A DNA stretch of 64,000 bases from Labilithrix sp. (GTDB lineage: Bacteria; Myxococcota_A; Polyangia; Polyangiales; Polyangiaceae). Every line of letters starts with the position of its first letter. Positions within the stretch are counted from its first letter, which is position 1. Made by a program: the position numbers and the translations under genes. The stretch lies in NCBI GenBank assembly GCA_019637175.1, contig JAHBWD010000024.1, positions 52,909 through 116,908 on the forward strand, in the 5' to 3' direction. Below are positions 34,171 to 43,374 of this stretch, piece by piece. The notes beneath the pieces were generated by a model. The model was not told where the DNA came from and made no database searches. It saw only the letters and a program-made list of their open reading frames with translations.

Positions 34171-36798
34171 TCAGCGCTTCTTTCCGACCGGGCGCCTCGT
34201 CGAGGCCTTCGTTTTCGAAACCTTCGGCGCCCGGCTCGCGCTCGGTTTGCCTGACGCTTCGAGCTTGCTGAGGCGCGCCTTGAGCTCGAGCTGCTCGGTC
34301 TGGAGCTTCTCGACGTCGTCCTTGAGCTGGTCGGTCTGTTTGCGCTCGCTGCCGAGATCGCGCACGACCTCGCGGATCCGCCGGCGAACGCGCGGATCCA
34401 GATCGATCTCGGCGCGCGCGCGCAGCGCCGCGCGCGAGCGCGCGTCGGCGAGATCGGAGAGCGCGCGCACGATGTCGATGCGCAAGACCGGATCGGCGTC
34501 GTCGAGCAGCTCCTCGAGGTGCTCGCGCGCACGCCGATCGGTCGAGAGCTTCGGGACGGCGAGCGCCGCGGCCCGACGCACGCGCGAGGGATGCCCGTAG
34601 CGCGTGCGCGCATAGAGATGAGGGAGCGCGCGATCGTCGCGCAGGGCGGCGAGCCCGTCGATCGCCCCGGCGGCGACGACGTCCGCCCACGAGGACCGAT
34701 TCATGACGTCGAGCAAGACGTCGAAGGCCTGAGCCTGCCGCGTCTTGCCGAGCGCGCGCGCCGCTTCGGCCTCGACGAGGTAGCTCTCGTCGCGCAGCGC
34801 GTGCGGCTTCAGCGCGTCGACTGCGGCGGTCGTGCGGAAGCGCCCGAGCGCGTCGATGACGGCGCGGCGAACCTTCGGGTGCGCGACCGACGTCGCGCCG
34901 GCGAGCACCGCGAAGGCCTCGCGCGCACGGATGCGTCCGAGGGCGTCGGCGCACTCGGCGCGCACGCCCCAGAACTCGGCGTCGTCGCGGAGGCGCTCGG
35001 CGAGCGTCTGGATGGTCACCGGATCGTCGCTCCGCGAGAGCGCCTGCGCGGCGAGCCAGCGGCCGCGCGCCGTCGGCGCTTGCGCGAGCTGCTGGCGCAG
35101 CAGATCCGGCGGCGCCTTCACCGTCACGTCGCCGAGGATGCGCATGTCGGGATCGACCACGACGAAGCGAGGTCGCTCCTTGCACGGGATGGCGAAGCAG
35201 TCGGTGCGCGCCGTGAGCTTCACCTTCTCTCGCCGCGGCTCCTTCGAAGCGCCCTCGGCGATCGCGAGCACGAGCGGCACTTCGAACGCGTTCGGCACGC
35301 CGTCCTGCGTGCTCTGCGTCTGCTTGACCGCGCACGTGAGGACGCCGTTCTCCCACGAGAGATCGACGTCGATCTCGGGGTGCCCCGGCTTCATCACGAG
35401 CTCCTCGAAGCGCCTGCCGAGGCTCCGGCCCGACACCTCTTCGAGCGCGCGGAGCAGATCGCGCGTCTCGACGATGCCGCGCGCGTGACGCGTGAGGTAG
35501 GTCGAGACGCCCTTCCAGAAGAGCGCGTCGCCGAGCTCGGTGCGGAGCACGTGGAGCGCGAGGCCGCCCTTCTCGTAGAGGTGACGATCGAACAGATCGA
35601 GCGGCGCGTCGTAGTCTTGACACACGACGGGGCGCCGATAGCGGCCGTGCGCCTCGGAGAGGTACGAGCCGAGGTCGTTCTTGACGCCCCACTCGTACTC
35701 GTCGCGCCCGAGGTGCTTCTCGCGCCAGACGTGCTCCATGAAGGTGGCGAAGCCCTCGTTGAGCCATCCCTCCGACCAGTCGCGGCACGTCACGTAGTCG
35801 CCGAACCACTGATGGGCGAGCTCGTGGGCGATGAGATCGTCGCTCGTGACGTCGATCGCCGCGCGCGCGTCGAGCAGGATGTGCTCGTACATCGTGGTGG
35901 CGGTGGTGTTCTCCATGCCGCCGAAGATGAAGTCGCTGACGACGACCTGGGCGTACTTGTTCCACGGATAGGGAACCCCGGTGAGCTCGGAGAAGTAGCT
36001 CACCATCTCGGCGGTGCGCGCGAAGGTGCGTCGCCCGTCGGCCTCGCGGCCCTTGGGCACGAGGTAGCTGAGCGGGACGTCACGCCCGCCCGCGGCGACG
36101 CTGTCGTTGAAGACGTCGAACTCGCCGGCGACGATCGTGACGAGGTAGCTCGGGTGCGGATCGCTCATCTTCCAGTGGAAGATCTCCGCGCCGCCTTCCT
36201 TGCGCCGCTCGGCGAGCTCGCCGTTGGAGAGCACGTAGAACCCCTCGGGCACGCGCACGCGCGCCTCGGTCGTCATCTTGACGTGCGGCTTGTCGTGGCA
36301 GGGAAAGACGTGACGCGCATCCTCCTCCTGGAACTGCGTCCACGCCTGCCGGGGCCGCGCCGGCACGTGCTCGTCGGGCTCGAGGAAATAGATGCCCTTG
36401 CGGGGCGTCGCCGCGTACGCGACCGTCAAGACGCCGCGCTCGAGCGCGCGCGGGATCGAGGCGACGAGCCTGCGCCCGTCATAGATGTACTTTACATCTT
36501 TACCGTCGACCTTCACGCTCTCGACGGTGAAGGCGATCGCGTCGAGCTCGATCGCCTCCGCGTCGGGATCGGTGCGCACGAGGGTGAGCGACGCGCTGCC
36601 GCGGACGCCGCGCTCGGGAAAGCGCAGCGTCAGATCGAGCGCGACGTGCTCGATCGCGAAGGGGCGATCGCGCTCGAAGTGTCGAGGGCTCGACGCGAAC
36701 GCGAACGGCCTCGCGCCTGCGTGACCATGCTCGTGCTCGTGATGATGCTCGTGCGCGCCCCCACAACGCGCGTGATCGTGACGGAATCGGACGCTCAT
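34171..36798 (-). CDS. M1-family aminopeptidase with HEAT repeats and a His-rich N-terminus
   Basis: The 875-residue product carries GGMEN (293-297, substrate amino-terminus recognition) and the zinc site HELAH (325-329) with the third ligand Glu in NEGF (near 348). These are the defining motifs of M1 metallopeptidases (aminopeptidase N type). The C-terminal half (about 570-800) is built of HEAT-like repeats, followed by a coiled coil and a basic Ser/Lys tail. The first 30 residues hold a cluster of about nine histidines (HDHARCGGAHEHHHEHEHGH), which could bind metal. No signal peptide is visible, so it is probably cytoplasmic. It cleaves N-terminal residues from peptides. Confidence 0.93.
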   Translation of the reverse strand: MSVRFRHDHARCGGAHEHHHEHEHGHAGARPFAFASSPRHFERDRPFAIEHVALDLTLRFPERGVRGSASLTLVRTDPDAEAIELDAIAFTVESVKVDGKDVKYIYDGRRLVASIPRALERGVLTVAYAATPRKGIYFLEPDEHVPARPRQAWTQFQEEDARHVFPCHDKPHVKMTTEARVRVPEGFYVLSNGELAERRKEGGAEIFHWKMSDPHPSYLVTIVAGEFDVFNDSVAAGGRDVPLSYLVPKGREADGRRTFARTAEMVSYFSELTGVPYPWNKYAQVVVSDFIFGGMENTTATTMYEHILLDARAAIDVTSDDLIAHELAHQWFGDYVTCRDWSEGWLNEGFATFMEHVWREKHLGRDEYEWGVKNDLGSYLSEAHGRYRRPVVCQDYDAPLDLFDRHLYEKGGLALHVLRTELGDALFWKGVSTYLTRHARGIVETRDLLRALEEVSGRSLGRRFEELVMKPGHPEIDVDLSWENGVLTCAVKQTQSTQDGVPNAFEVPLVLAIAEGASKEPRREKVKLTARTDCFAIPCKERPRFVVVDPDMRILGDVTVKAPPDLLRQQLAQAPTARGRWLAAQALSRSDDPVTIQTLAERLRDDAEFWGVRAECADALGRIRAREAFAVLAGATSVAHPKVRRAVIDALGRFRTTAAVDALKPHALRDESYLVEAEAARALGKTRQAQAFDVLLDVMNRSSWADVVAAGAIDGLAALRDDRALPHLYARTRYGHPSRVRRAAALAVPKLSTDRRAREHLEELLDDADPVLRIDIVRALSDLADARSRAALRARAEIDLDPRVRRRIREVVRDLGSERKQTDQLKDDVEKLQTEQLELKARLSKLEASGKPSASRAPKVSKTKASTRRPVGKKR

Positions 36799-36861
36799 CG
36801 GCGGGGCATCATACTCGGATCGCGCGCCGCCTGCGGTCGCTCGTGCGCGTCGGATCGAGCG

Positions 36862-37470
36862 TTACCAGAAGATGGAAGTCTCGACCGAGAGACCCGGCAG
36901 CACGGGCTCGCCGCTGATCTGCGCCGGCGCTTCGAGGCACTCGACCGCCAGTGACGGTCGATAGACGTAGACGCGCTTCTCGTCGGCGTCGATCAGCCAT
37001 GCGAGGGTGGCGCCGTTCTCGACGTACTCACCCATCTTGGCCATGAGATCGTCGAGGCCATCCGAAGGCGAACGAAGCTCGACGACGAAATCGGGGCACA
37101 AGGGAGCGAACTTGCGCCGCTGCTCGTCCGTGAGCGCATTCCATCGCTCGCGCTTCACCCATGCGACATCGGGGGACCGCTCGGCTCCGTTCGGAAGAAT
37201 GAACCCGGTCGACGAGTCGAAACCGACCCCGGTTCCGTCGGCGCGAACCCACGCTCCGAACGCGACGATGAGCTCGAAGTTGCGCCGCCCCGTCTCGGCT
37301 CCCGTCGGAGACATGATCACGATCTCTCCGTCTTTCGTCCGCTCGATCCGAAGGTCCCGGTTCATCCGGCAGAACTCGTAGAGAGCCTCGTCGGACATTC
37401 GCACCGCCGGCTGGAGTCGCACCGGCAGGTGCCTTACGGGAGTAAGGATCGGTACGGCCGCTGCAGCCAT
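36862..37470 (-). CDS. Uma2-family (DUF820) putative endonuclease
   Basis: The 202-residue product has the Uma2 pattern: MSDEALYEFCRMN start block, PTGAETGRRNFELI, SPDVAWVKRERW and the PD-(D/E)xK core PDFVVELRSPSD. It ends with a conserved strand (EPVLPGLSVETSIFW). Uma2 proteins are widespread in cyanobacteria and myxobacteria and are predicted nucleases of unknown role. The start may be the ATG at 37470 or the internal Met of MSDEAL near residue 25. Single gene, no mobile-element context visible. Confidence 0.85.
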   Translation of the reverse strand: MAAAAVPILTPVRHLPVRLQPAVRMSDEALYEFCRMNRDLRIERTKDGEIVIMSPTGAETGRRNFELIVAFGAWVRADGTGVGFDSSTGFILPNGAERSPDVAWVKRERWNALTDEQRRKFAPLCPDFVVELRSPSDGLDDLMAKMGEYVENGATLAWLIDADEKRVYVYRPSLAVECLEAPAQISGEPVLPGLSVETSIFW

Positions 37471-37628
37471 GACGAAACCTTAGCACGGTCCGACGAGCGC
37501 TTCCGCGCGCTGCGGCGAGAAGGACCCTCGACACGACTTCAGGGCAGCCCTTTCGGGGGCGGCCGAGCTCGGCGCGAGAGCGCGAAGGCGCCACGCCGAG
37601 GCCGGGCGGATCCCCGCCCGCTGTCGGA

Positions 37629-39920
37629 TCAGCGGCCGAGCGCTTCGGCGCGGTTGACGATGCGCGGCGTGAGGAAGATCACGAGCTCGTTGCGCGTGTC
37701 GCTCGCGCGGCGGCGCTGGAAGAGGACGCCGAGGATCGGGATGTCGCCGAAGAACGGGATCTGATCGAGGTTGCGGCCGGTGTTTCGCGTGTAGATGCCG
37801 CCGATGACCGCCGTGTGACCGTCCATCACGAGGAGATCCGTCTCCGCCTCGCGCTTCAGGATCGTGGGATCGCCTCGCGCCGAGGTCTGGTTGAAGTCGG
37901 GCTCGTCTCGGTTGATCTTCACGTGCATCGCGACCGATCCGTCGGCGGTGACGTGAGGCTTCACGAGGAGCTGGAGCTTCGCCTCCTGGAACGTCGTCTG
38001 CACGCCCTGCGCGCTGATCTGCGAGAACGGGATGAGCGTGCCCTGGCTGATGCGGGCGTCGCGGTTGTCGAGCGTGAGGATGCGCGGGCTCGACACGATG
38101 CGGAGCAGACCGCTCGCCTCGGCCGCGGAGAGGCGGAGGCCGATGTTGAAGTTGTTGTCGACCGATCCGAGCGAGAAGCCGAGCGCGCCACCTTGACCGG
38201 TGCCGGTCGCGGCCGGGAGGTTCACGGCGAAGTTCGGCTGCGCGACGTTGCCGAGGAACGGCGACAGACCGCGCGAGTTGGTGTTCTGGTCGTAGTTACC
38301 GCCGGCGACGCTGACGCGCGACGGGAACGCGATGCCCGTCGGGTTGCCCGTGGCCTCGGAGAACGTGGCGTCGCCGCCCCACTGGATGCCGATGTCGCGG
38401 AGGTAGCGGCTCGTCGCTTCGACGATGCGCGCCTCGACGAGGACCTGCGGGGTCTGCGTGTCGAGCGAGCGAACGAGCTCCTCGATGTTGTTCAGGTTGC
38501 CCGAGATGTCGCGCGCGATGAGCACGTTGGTGCGCTCGTCGACGGCGATGGATCCGCGCGGCGAGAGCAGATCCTTCGCGCGCGCCTGGAGCTCGTCGGC
38601 CTGCGCGTAGCTGACTGGGATGAGGCGCGTCTCGAGCGGCGTGAGCTCGTACTCCTGGCGCGCCGCGGCGAGGCGGAGCTCGCGCTCCTTCTGGAGCGTC
38701 GCGAGCGGCGCGACGCGGATCAGGTTGCCCGAGCGCACCATGCCGAGGCCCTTGGCCTGGAGCACGACGTCGAGCGCCTGGTCCCAGGGCACGTTGCGCA
38801 TCCGGATCGTCACGTTGCCCGAGACGTCGTCGGCGGTGACGATGTTCACGCGCCCGACGTCCGCGAGCAGGCGGAGGATGTTGTGGATGTCGGCGTCCTT
38901 GAGATCGAGATCGATCCGGCGGCCGGTGAAGCGGCCCTGCGCGTTGAGCGTCGCGGCGAAGCCCGCCGTCTCGCTCGCGCCCTGGACCTCGACCTTCACG
39001 TTGTCCTCGCCGTGGATCGAGGTCTCGATCTTCGGGCCGCCGTCTTCGGTGCGCTCGCGCGCGACGGTGACCGACTTGCGGAGCAGCGGCTTCGCGCCCG
39101 CCTTCGGCGCGTCGAACGCCCAGATGATCGCGTTGCCGTCGACGGCGATGCTGCCCTGCGCCATGCCCTCGCGATCGATCTCGATGATCGTCGACTCGGT
39201 CTTCTCGTCGTACGACGTGATGATCGTCTTGAGCGGACCGTGATGGGCCGTGAGATCGGTCGTGCGCGCGAGCTCCTTGGGGAGCTGCGTCTTCTTCAGC
39301 TCGAGGCGCGCGCGGCCGCCGGCGGTGGTGGAGAGCGAGTACGAGGGCGCGGCGCTCGTCGTGATGAGCACGCGGTCGCACGACGTCGTGCAGGCCTTCG
39401 GCCGCTCGAACCTCACGTCCGTGAGCTCGACGGCCGCGGGGGCGTCGACCTTGGCGACGGGATCGGGCCCCTGCGACGGGCCGGTCGCGGCCGCGGGCGT
39501 GAGCATCACCTTGAGCGACGTGCCTTCGGCGCGCACGCGGTAGGTCGCCTGCTTGACGAGGCTGACCGACAGGCGCGTCATCGTGCCTGCTTCGGTCTTG
39601 AAGCCTTGGGTGAGCACGCCGCCCACGACGCCGACCTGGGAGGTGATGGCCTCCTTGACGCCTTGCGCGTCGGCGTTCGCGATGTCGACGAGCAACCTCT
39701 TGCCGCCGCTCTCGACGCGCACGTTGAAGACCGGCGCGGTCGTCCCCACGACCTCGATCTCGGTGGCGCCGGTCGAAGTATCCGTCGCGCGGATCTTCAC
39801 GTCGCGAACGTGGTTCGGAGCGCCGTCGGCCCAGCTCAGCGTCGCGGAGAGCACGATCGCCTGAGCCCCGAGCACCGACAGCACCCGCTTCTGAATCGAA
39901 CCCCTCATACGCCGTTGCAT
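37629..39920 (-). CDS. pilQ: Type IV pilus secretin PilQ
   Basis: The ATG at 39920 follows GAGGAGCCGAAGGC, a good ribosome-binding site, and starts a signal peptide (cut after LSWA); the frame is open a little further upstream. The 763-residue product has AMIN-type beta domains in the first 300 residues. An STN/N0 domain follows near 330-400 (RRIDLDLKDADIHNILRLLADVG), then a secretin N1 domain (ARAKDLLSPRGSIAVDERTNVLI), and the secretin channel (about 500-760) with VEARIVEATSRYLRDIGIQWG and GHTAVIGGIYTRNT. PilQ forms the outer-membrane pore for pilus extrusion. In Myxococcus the equivalent gene drives social motility. Confidence 0.96.
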   Translation of the reverse strand: MQRRMRGSIQKRVLSVLGAQAIVLSATLSWADGAPNHVRDVKIRATDTSTGATEIEVVGTTAPVFNVRVESGGKRLLVDIANADAQGVKEAITSQVGVVGGVLTQGFKTEAGTMTRLSVSLVKQATYRVRAEGTSLKVMLTPAAATGPSQGPDPVAKVDAPAAVELTDVRFERPKACTTSCDRVLITTSAAPSYSLSTTAGGRARLELKKTQLPKELARTTDLTAHHGPLKTIITSYDEKTESTIIEIDREGMAQGSIAVDGNAIIWAFDAPKAGAKPLLRKSVTVARERTEDGGPKIETSIHGEDNVKVEVQGASETAGFAATLNAQGRFTGRRIDLDLKDADIHNILRLLADVGRVNIVTADDVSGNVTIRMRNVPWDQALDVVLQAKGLGMVRSGNLIRVAPLATLQKERELRLAAARQEYELTPLETRLIPVSYAQADELQARAKDLLSPRGSIAVDERTNVLIARDISGNLNNIEELVRSLDTQTPQVLVEARIVEATSRYLRDIGIQWGGDATFSEATGNPTGIAFPSRVSVAGGNYDQNTNSRGLSPFLGNVAQPNFAVNLPAATGTGQGGALGFSLGSVDNNFNIGLRLSAAEASGLLRIVSSPRILTLDNRDARISQGTLIPFSQISAQGVQTTFQEAKLQLLVKPHVTADGSVAMHVKINRDEPDFNQTSARGDPTILKREAETDLLVMDGHTAVIGGIYTRNTGRNLDQIPFFGDIPILGVLFQRRRASDTRNELVIFLTPRIVNRAEALGR

Positions 39921-40212
39921 GCCTTCGGCTCCTCGCATCGTCGTGGGTTCATTCGTCACACACGACGTCGCGACTGAAACGGTAGATCGCGTGCGTTGGA
40001 TGATCCCAATTTGTGGAGAACGAATTCGGCAGAGAGAAGCGAGAGAGCGTGAAAGAGAGGCGCAAAAACGCAGAAGCGAGGGATCCGCTCGCGGATCCCT
40101 CGCCTCTGTTTCTTGGGCTCCGCCCCCTCGCTTCGCGAGACTCCCCCGCTACCGTTCCAACCGGCCCGGCGCGTGCGCCTTCGGCGCCACGGCGCGCAAG
40201 CGCGCCTGGCTC
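39921..40212. other. 292-bp gap between pilP and pilQ
   Basis: No gene is visible. It contains the strong hairpin at 40076-40103 and, toward pilQ, an A/G-rich stretch (GAGAAGCGAGAGAGCGTGAAAGAG on the plus strand, shortened) that may hold a promoter for pilQ on the minus strand. Confidence 0.4.
40076..40103. terminator. Strong palindromic hairpin between pilP and pilQ
   Basis: GCGAGGGATCCGC and GCGGATCCCTCGC form a perfect 13-bp stem with a 2-base centre. In the leftward direction it is followed by TTCTGCGTTTTTGC, so it may act as a terminator or attenuator after pilP, or as a processing site that separates pilQ expression from pilMNOP. Confidence 0.6.
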
Positions 40213-40821
40213 TCAGTCGACGGCGCGCTGCTCTTGCTGCTCGGGGTGCAGCGTGACGACGCGCGAGATCGGAGGAATGCCCGGCTGCGCGGGATCCTCG
40301 CGGATGAAGACGATGTCGCCGTCGCGGACTTTGTCGACGCGCCAGTTGATCTGGTAGTCGGCGCCGTTGGTGCCGCCGATGTGGACGATCTCGGGCCGCC
40401 CGACGAACGTGCCGCGCTTGAGGACGTGCCCCTTGCCGTTCGGGTCGACGACCATCGCGCGAGGGAAGTCGCCGCCGGTCACGATCGCGACGAGCTTCAG
40501 CTCGTCGATCGAATACTGCGGGAGCACGACCTCGCGATCGTTGCGCGTGATCCGCTTCTGATCGGGCGGCGCGAACGTCGCGATGTACGTGCGGAACGGA
40601 TCGCGGTTGCGATCGCTCTCCACGAAGTCGTTCTCCGCGAAGTCCATCCGGCCGAGCGGCGGGGGCGCTGCTGGGCCCGCGTCGGCGGCGGCGGCGGAGG
40701 CCGTGGCGGTGGGCGCGGTGGTCGCGCCCGTGTTGGCCGCCTGGAGCGCCTTGTCGGGGCTGCAGCCGGCGATGATCGCCGTCGCGACGCCGGCCGAGGC
40801 GAGAAGGAAGATCGTCTTCAT
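40213..40821 (-). CDS. pilP: Type IV pilus lipoprotein PilP
   Basis: The start overlaps the pilO stop (TGATG). The 202-residue product has a signal peptide with lipobox IIAGCSPD. After an Ala/Thr-rich linker comes RDPFRTY, the conserved PilP block, then a beta-sandwich domain (about 95-195; SIDELKLVAIVTGGDFPRAM, KGHVLKRGTFVGRPEIVHI). PilP links the inner-membrane PilN-PilO ring to the PilQ secretin. It is the last gene of the pilMNOP set. Confidence 0.95.
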   Translation of the reverse strand: MKTIFLLASAGVATAIIAGCSPDKALQAANTGATTAPTATASAAAADAGPAAPPPLGRMDFAENDFVESDRNRDPFRTYIATFAPPDQKRITRNDREVVLPQYSIDELKLVAIVTGGDFPRAMVVDPNGKGHVLKRGTFVGRPEIVHIGGTNGADYQINWRVDKVRDGDIVFIREDPAQPGIPPISRVVTLHPEQQEQRAVD

Positions 40822-41426
40822 CACTTGCCTCCGGCGGCCGGCGTGCCGGCGGCGGGTGTCGCGGGCTTCTTGAGGAGGTGGAACGTCGTCGCGAGGCAGC
40901 TCGCCTTCAACACGACGTCTTCACCTTCGAGCTTCGGATCGCCGAGCTCGAGGTTCTCCATGTTGATGATGCGGTCTTGCTTGCCGACCTCGTAGACGAA
41001 CTTCGCGATCTGGTGGAAGCGCCCCGTGATCTGGAGGCGCATCGGCACCTTGGCGAAGAACGCCTGCGGAACTTCGTCCATCGGCGTCCACGCCTTGAGG
41101 TCGATGCCGCTGATGTTCGAGACCGCCTGGAGCGCGGAGAGGAACGTCGCCGCCTCGGTGTCGGTCGGCAGGATCTTGTTGAGCTCTCGCTGCTTCTGCT
41201 GGCGCATCGCGAGCTCGTCGCGATCGGCGAAGTAGCTCGCCTGCGACTGCCGCTGGCGCGACAGCTCGGCTTCGAGGTTGCTCGTCTGGTACTTCTCGCG
41301 ATCGATGCGCGCCGCCACGTCGGTGTGGAGCAGCACGTAGTACGCGACGCCGAGGAGCGTACAGAGGACGGCGCCGACGCCGATCTTTCCCGCCAGAGGG
41401 AGACGGCCCAGGGTCAAGGTCGCCAT
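40821..41426 (-). CDS. pilO: Type IV pilus assembly protein PilO
   Basis: The 201-residue product has one membrane helix near 14-31 (KIGVGAVLCTLLGVAYYVL), a coiled coil (about 40-75, with DREKYQTSNLEAELSRQRQ) and a ferredoxin-like periplasmic domain (LNKILPTDTEAATFLSALQAVSNISG, shortened). This is the PilO layout. It pairs with PilN in the inner membrane to form the alignment complex. It lies 2 bases after pilN and touches pilP. Confidence 0.95.
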   Translation of the reverse strand: MATLTLGRLPLAGKIGVGAVLCTLLGVAYYVLLHTDVAARIDREKYQTSNLEAELSRQRQSQASYFADRDELAMRQQKQRELNKILPTDTEAATFLSALQAVSNISGIDLKAWTPMDEVPQAFFAKVPMRLQITGRFHQIAKFVYEVGKQDRIINMENLELGDPKLEGEDVVLKASCLATTFHLLKKPATPAAGTPAAGGK

Positions 41427-41428
41427 GG

Positions 41429-42100
41429 CTAGTACCTCACCTTCGCGCTCATCTCGTAGCGCAGGAGCTCGAGCTTCGTGACGGTGTCGACCGACTTCTG
41501 CGCCGGCAAGAGGCGCACGTCGTAGAAGTAGTCGCTGAGCGCGAGGCGCCGCAAAAACTCGGAGACGTCTTCGCCGTCACGCGCGAGGCCGGTCAGGCGC
41601 ACCGTGCGATCCTGCTCCTTGTAGGAGATGAGCCAGAGCCGCCGCGGATCCCAGTTGGGGTTGGGCACCGCGCTCGGGTTGTCGCGCTTGAGCTGCTCCA
41701 GCTTGTCGCGCTCGACGGTGGGGCCGCGGCCCGGCGTGAGGATACGCGTCAGCTCGAGCATCGTGGCGGTCGGGCCGCTGCGCGCGCCCTGGAGCTTCTG
41801 GATGGCCTCCTCGCGGTCGCGCAGCTCCTTGAGCTGCGTCTTGATCTCGGCGTGGTTCGAGATCTCGCGCTTGATGGCGTCGATGTTCGCCGTCAGCTCC
41901 TGGTTGTGCTTCTGCACCTGCGTGAGCTGGTCTTGCTTCGTCTTGTAGACGAAGAGGAGCACGATGACCTCGAGGAGGATCGCGCCGAGAACGAAGGCGA
42001 GCCACGCTTGGCTGCCTTCGCCGCCGACGACCTCGATGCCCGTCGCGTCGCCGCGTCTGCGGATCTGCTTCTTCTGGGGCAGTAGGTTGATGCGAATCAC
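41429..42100 (-). CDS. pilN: Type IV pilus assembly protein PilN
   Basis: The 223-residue product starts MIRINLLPQKK, the hallmark PilN N-terminus that binds PilM in the cytoplasm. A membrane helix (about 30-52, WLAFVLGAILLEVIVLLFVYK), a coiled coil and a periplasmic domain follow. The GTG start at 42100 overlaps the pilM stop (GTGA). A short insert with polar residues (RRGDATGIEVVGGEGSQ) sits between the NLLP motif and the membrane helix. Confidence 0.95.
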   Translation of the reverse strand: MIRINLLPQKKQIRRRGDATGIEVVGGEGSQAWLAFVLGAILLEVIVLLFVYKTKQDQLTQVQKHNQELTANIDAIKREISNHAEIKTQLKELRDREEAIQKLQGARSGPTATMLELTRILTPGRGPTVERDKLEQLKRDNPSAVPNPNWDPRRLWLISYKEQDRTVRLTGLARDGEDVSEFLRRLALSDYFYDVRLLPAQKSVDTVTKLELLRYEMSAKVRY

Positions 42101-43155
42101 GACCGGCGCTCCTTGTCCTGCCTGAGGCTGAGCCCTAGCGCGACGACGAGCTGCGCCGCCCGCACGCGCATGTCTTGCTCGTTGACGTACTTCGCGTCGG
42201 CGGTGAGGTTCGCCGTCGGGTCGAAGACCTGCACCGGGACGTGGGCGCGCTTCTCGATCGACTGGCAGAGCGGCGCGAGGTACGCGCTGCCGCCCGAGAC
42301 GAAGATGCGGCTGATCTCGGACTCACCGCTCGTCGCGAGATAGAAGTCGAGGCTTCGCTGGATCTCGCCCGCGAGCCCGTCGCACGCCGACTGGATGATC
42401 TGGTGCACTTCCTGGGGCACGATGTCGGTCGGCCCGCCGCCGCACTTGTAGGCTTCGGCCTGCTCGAACGGCACGTTGCACTGCTTCTGGATCTCTTCGG
42501 TGATCGAGTTGCCCGCGTTCGTGATCTCGCGGGTGAACGCCGACACGCCCTTGGAGACGATGTTGAGCGACGAGACCGCGGCCCCGACGTTGAGGAGCGC
42601 GATCGTGCCGTCTTCGGGCAGCCCGTGCTGGTACTCGAAGATGTTCTGGATGGTGAACGCGTTGATGTCGACGATCACCGGCTTGAGCTTCGCCTCGCGG
42701 ACGATGGCGGCGTAGTCGTTGATCTCGTCTTTCTTCGCGGCGACGAGGAGCAGATCCATCTGCCCGGCGTCGGGCCGGCGGCGGAGCACCTCGTAGTCGA
42801 TCGACATGACCTTGATGTCGAACGGGATGTGCTGCTCGGCCTCCCAGCCGATCTGCTCTTCGAGCTCCTCGTTCGTCATCATCGGCACGGTGATCTTTCG
42901 GACGATCACCGATTGGCCGTAGACGCCGATCGCCACGTCCTTCTGCGAGATCTTCGAATCGTGGAAGATCTTCATCAAGGACTCGACGACGGCGCCCGAG
43001 TTCATGACGTGGCCATCGATGATGGCCTGGGGTGGCAGCGGCGCGAATCCGTAGCGGACGACCTGGAGCTTTTTCCGGGCCTCCTTCAGCTGCACCACCT
43101 TGATGGCGCTCGCGCCGATGTCGACTCCGACCAGGTTTTTCCCTTCGCCCAACAT
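42097..43155 (-). CDS. pilM: Type IV pilus assembly protein PilM
   Basis: The 352-residue product is an actin-like ATPase: VGVDIGASAIKVVQL (phosphate-1 loop) near 8-22, the 1C/1D core, and the phosphate-2 region ALLNVGAAVSSLNIV and FVSGGSAYLAPL. It binds the PilN N-terminus and couples the cytoplasmic motor ring to the envelope complex. First gene of the pilMNOP operon. The upstream gap (43156-43374, no gene seen) contains TTGACT on the minus strand at 43195-43190 as a possible -35 element; no good -10 is apparent. Confidence 0.96.
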   Translation of the reverse strand: MLGEGKNLVGVDIGASAIKVVQLKEARKKLQVVRYGFAPLPPQAIIDGHVMNSGAVVESLMKIFHDSKISQKDVAIGVYGQSVIVRKITVPMMTNEELEEQIGWEAEQHIPFDIKVMSIDYEVLRRRPDAGQMDLLLVAAKKDEINDYAAIVREAKLKPVIVDINAFTIQNIFEYQHGLPEDGTIALLNVGAAVSSLNIVSKGVSAFTREITNAGNSITEEIQKQCNVPFEQAEAYKCGGGPTDIVPQEVHQIIQSACDGLAGEIQRSLDFYLATSGESEISRIFVSGGSAYLAPLCQSIEKRAHVPVQVFDPTANLTADAKYVNEQDMRVRAAQLVVALGLSLRQDKERRS

Positions 43156-43374
43156 TGCGCTACAAAGTGTGGCAGTCCGCGCCTGCGCCAGTCAAAAACT
43201 CGGTGACCGCGCCGGTCGATTGTTCCTCGCGGGCTGCATCCATCAGCCCCGATTGCCTTACCGGTGGGTGTCGCGCGGCGCGTCGATAAGTAATCAACGA
43301 AGTCGACCAACTGCAAGACGGGCCTCCGCTCGAGCTCCCGCGGCGATGCGACGCTCGCGCTCCCTCACCGGCGC

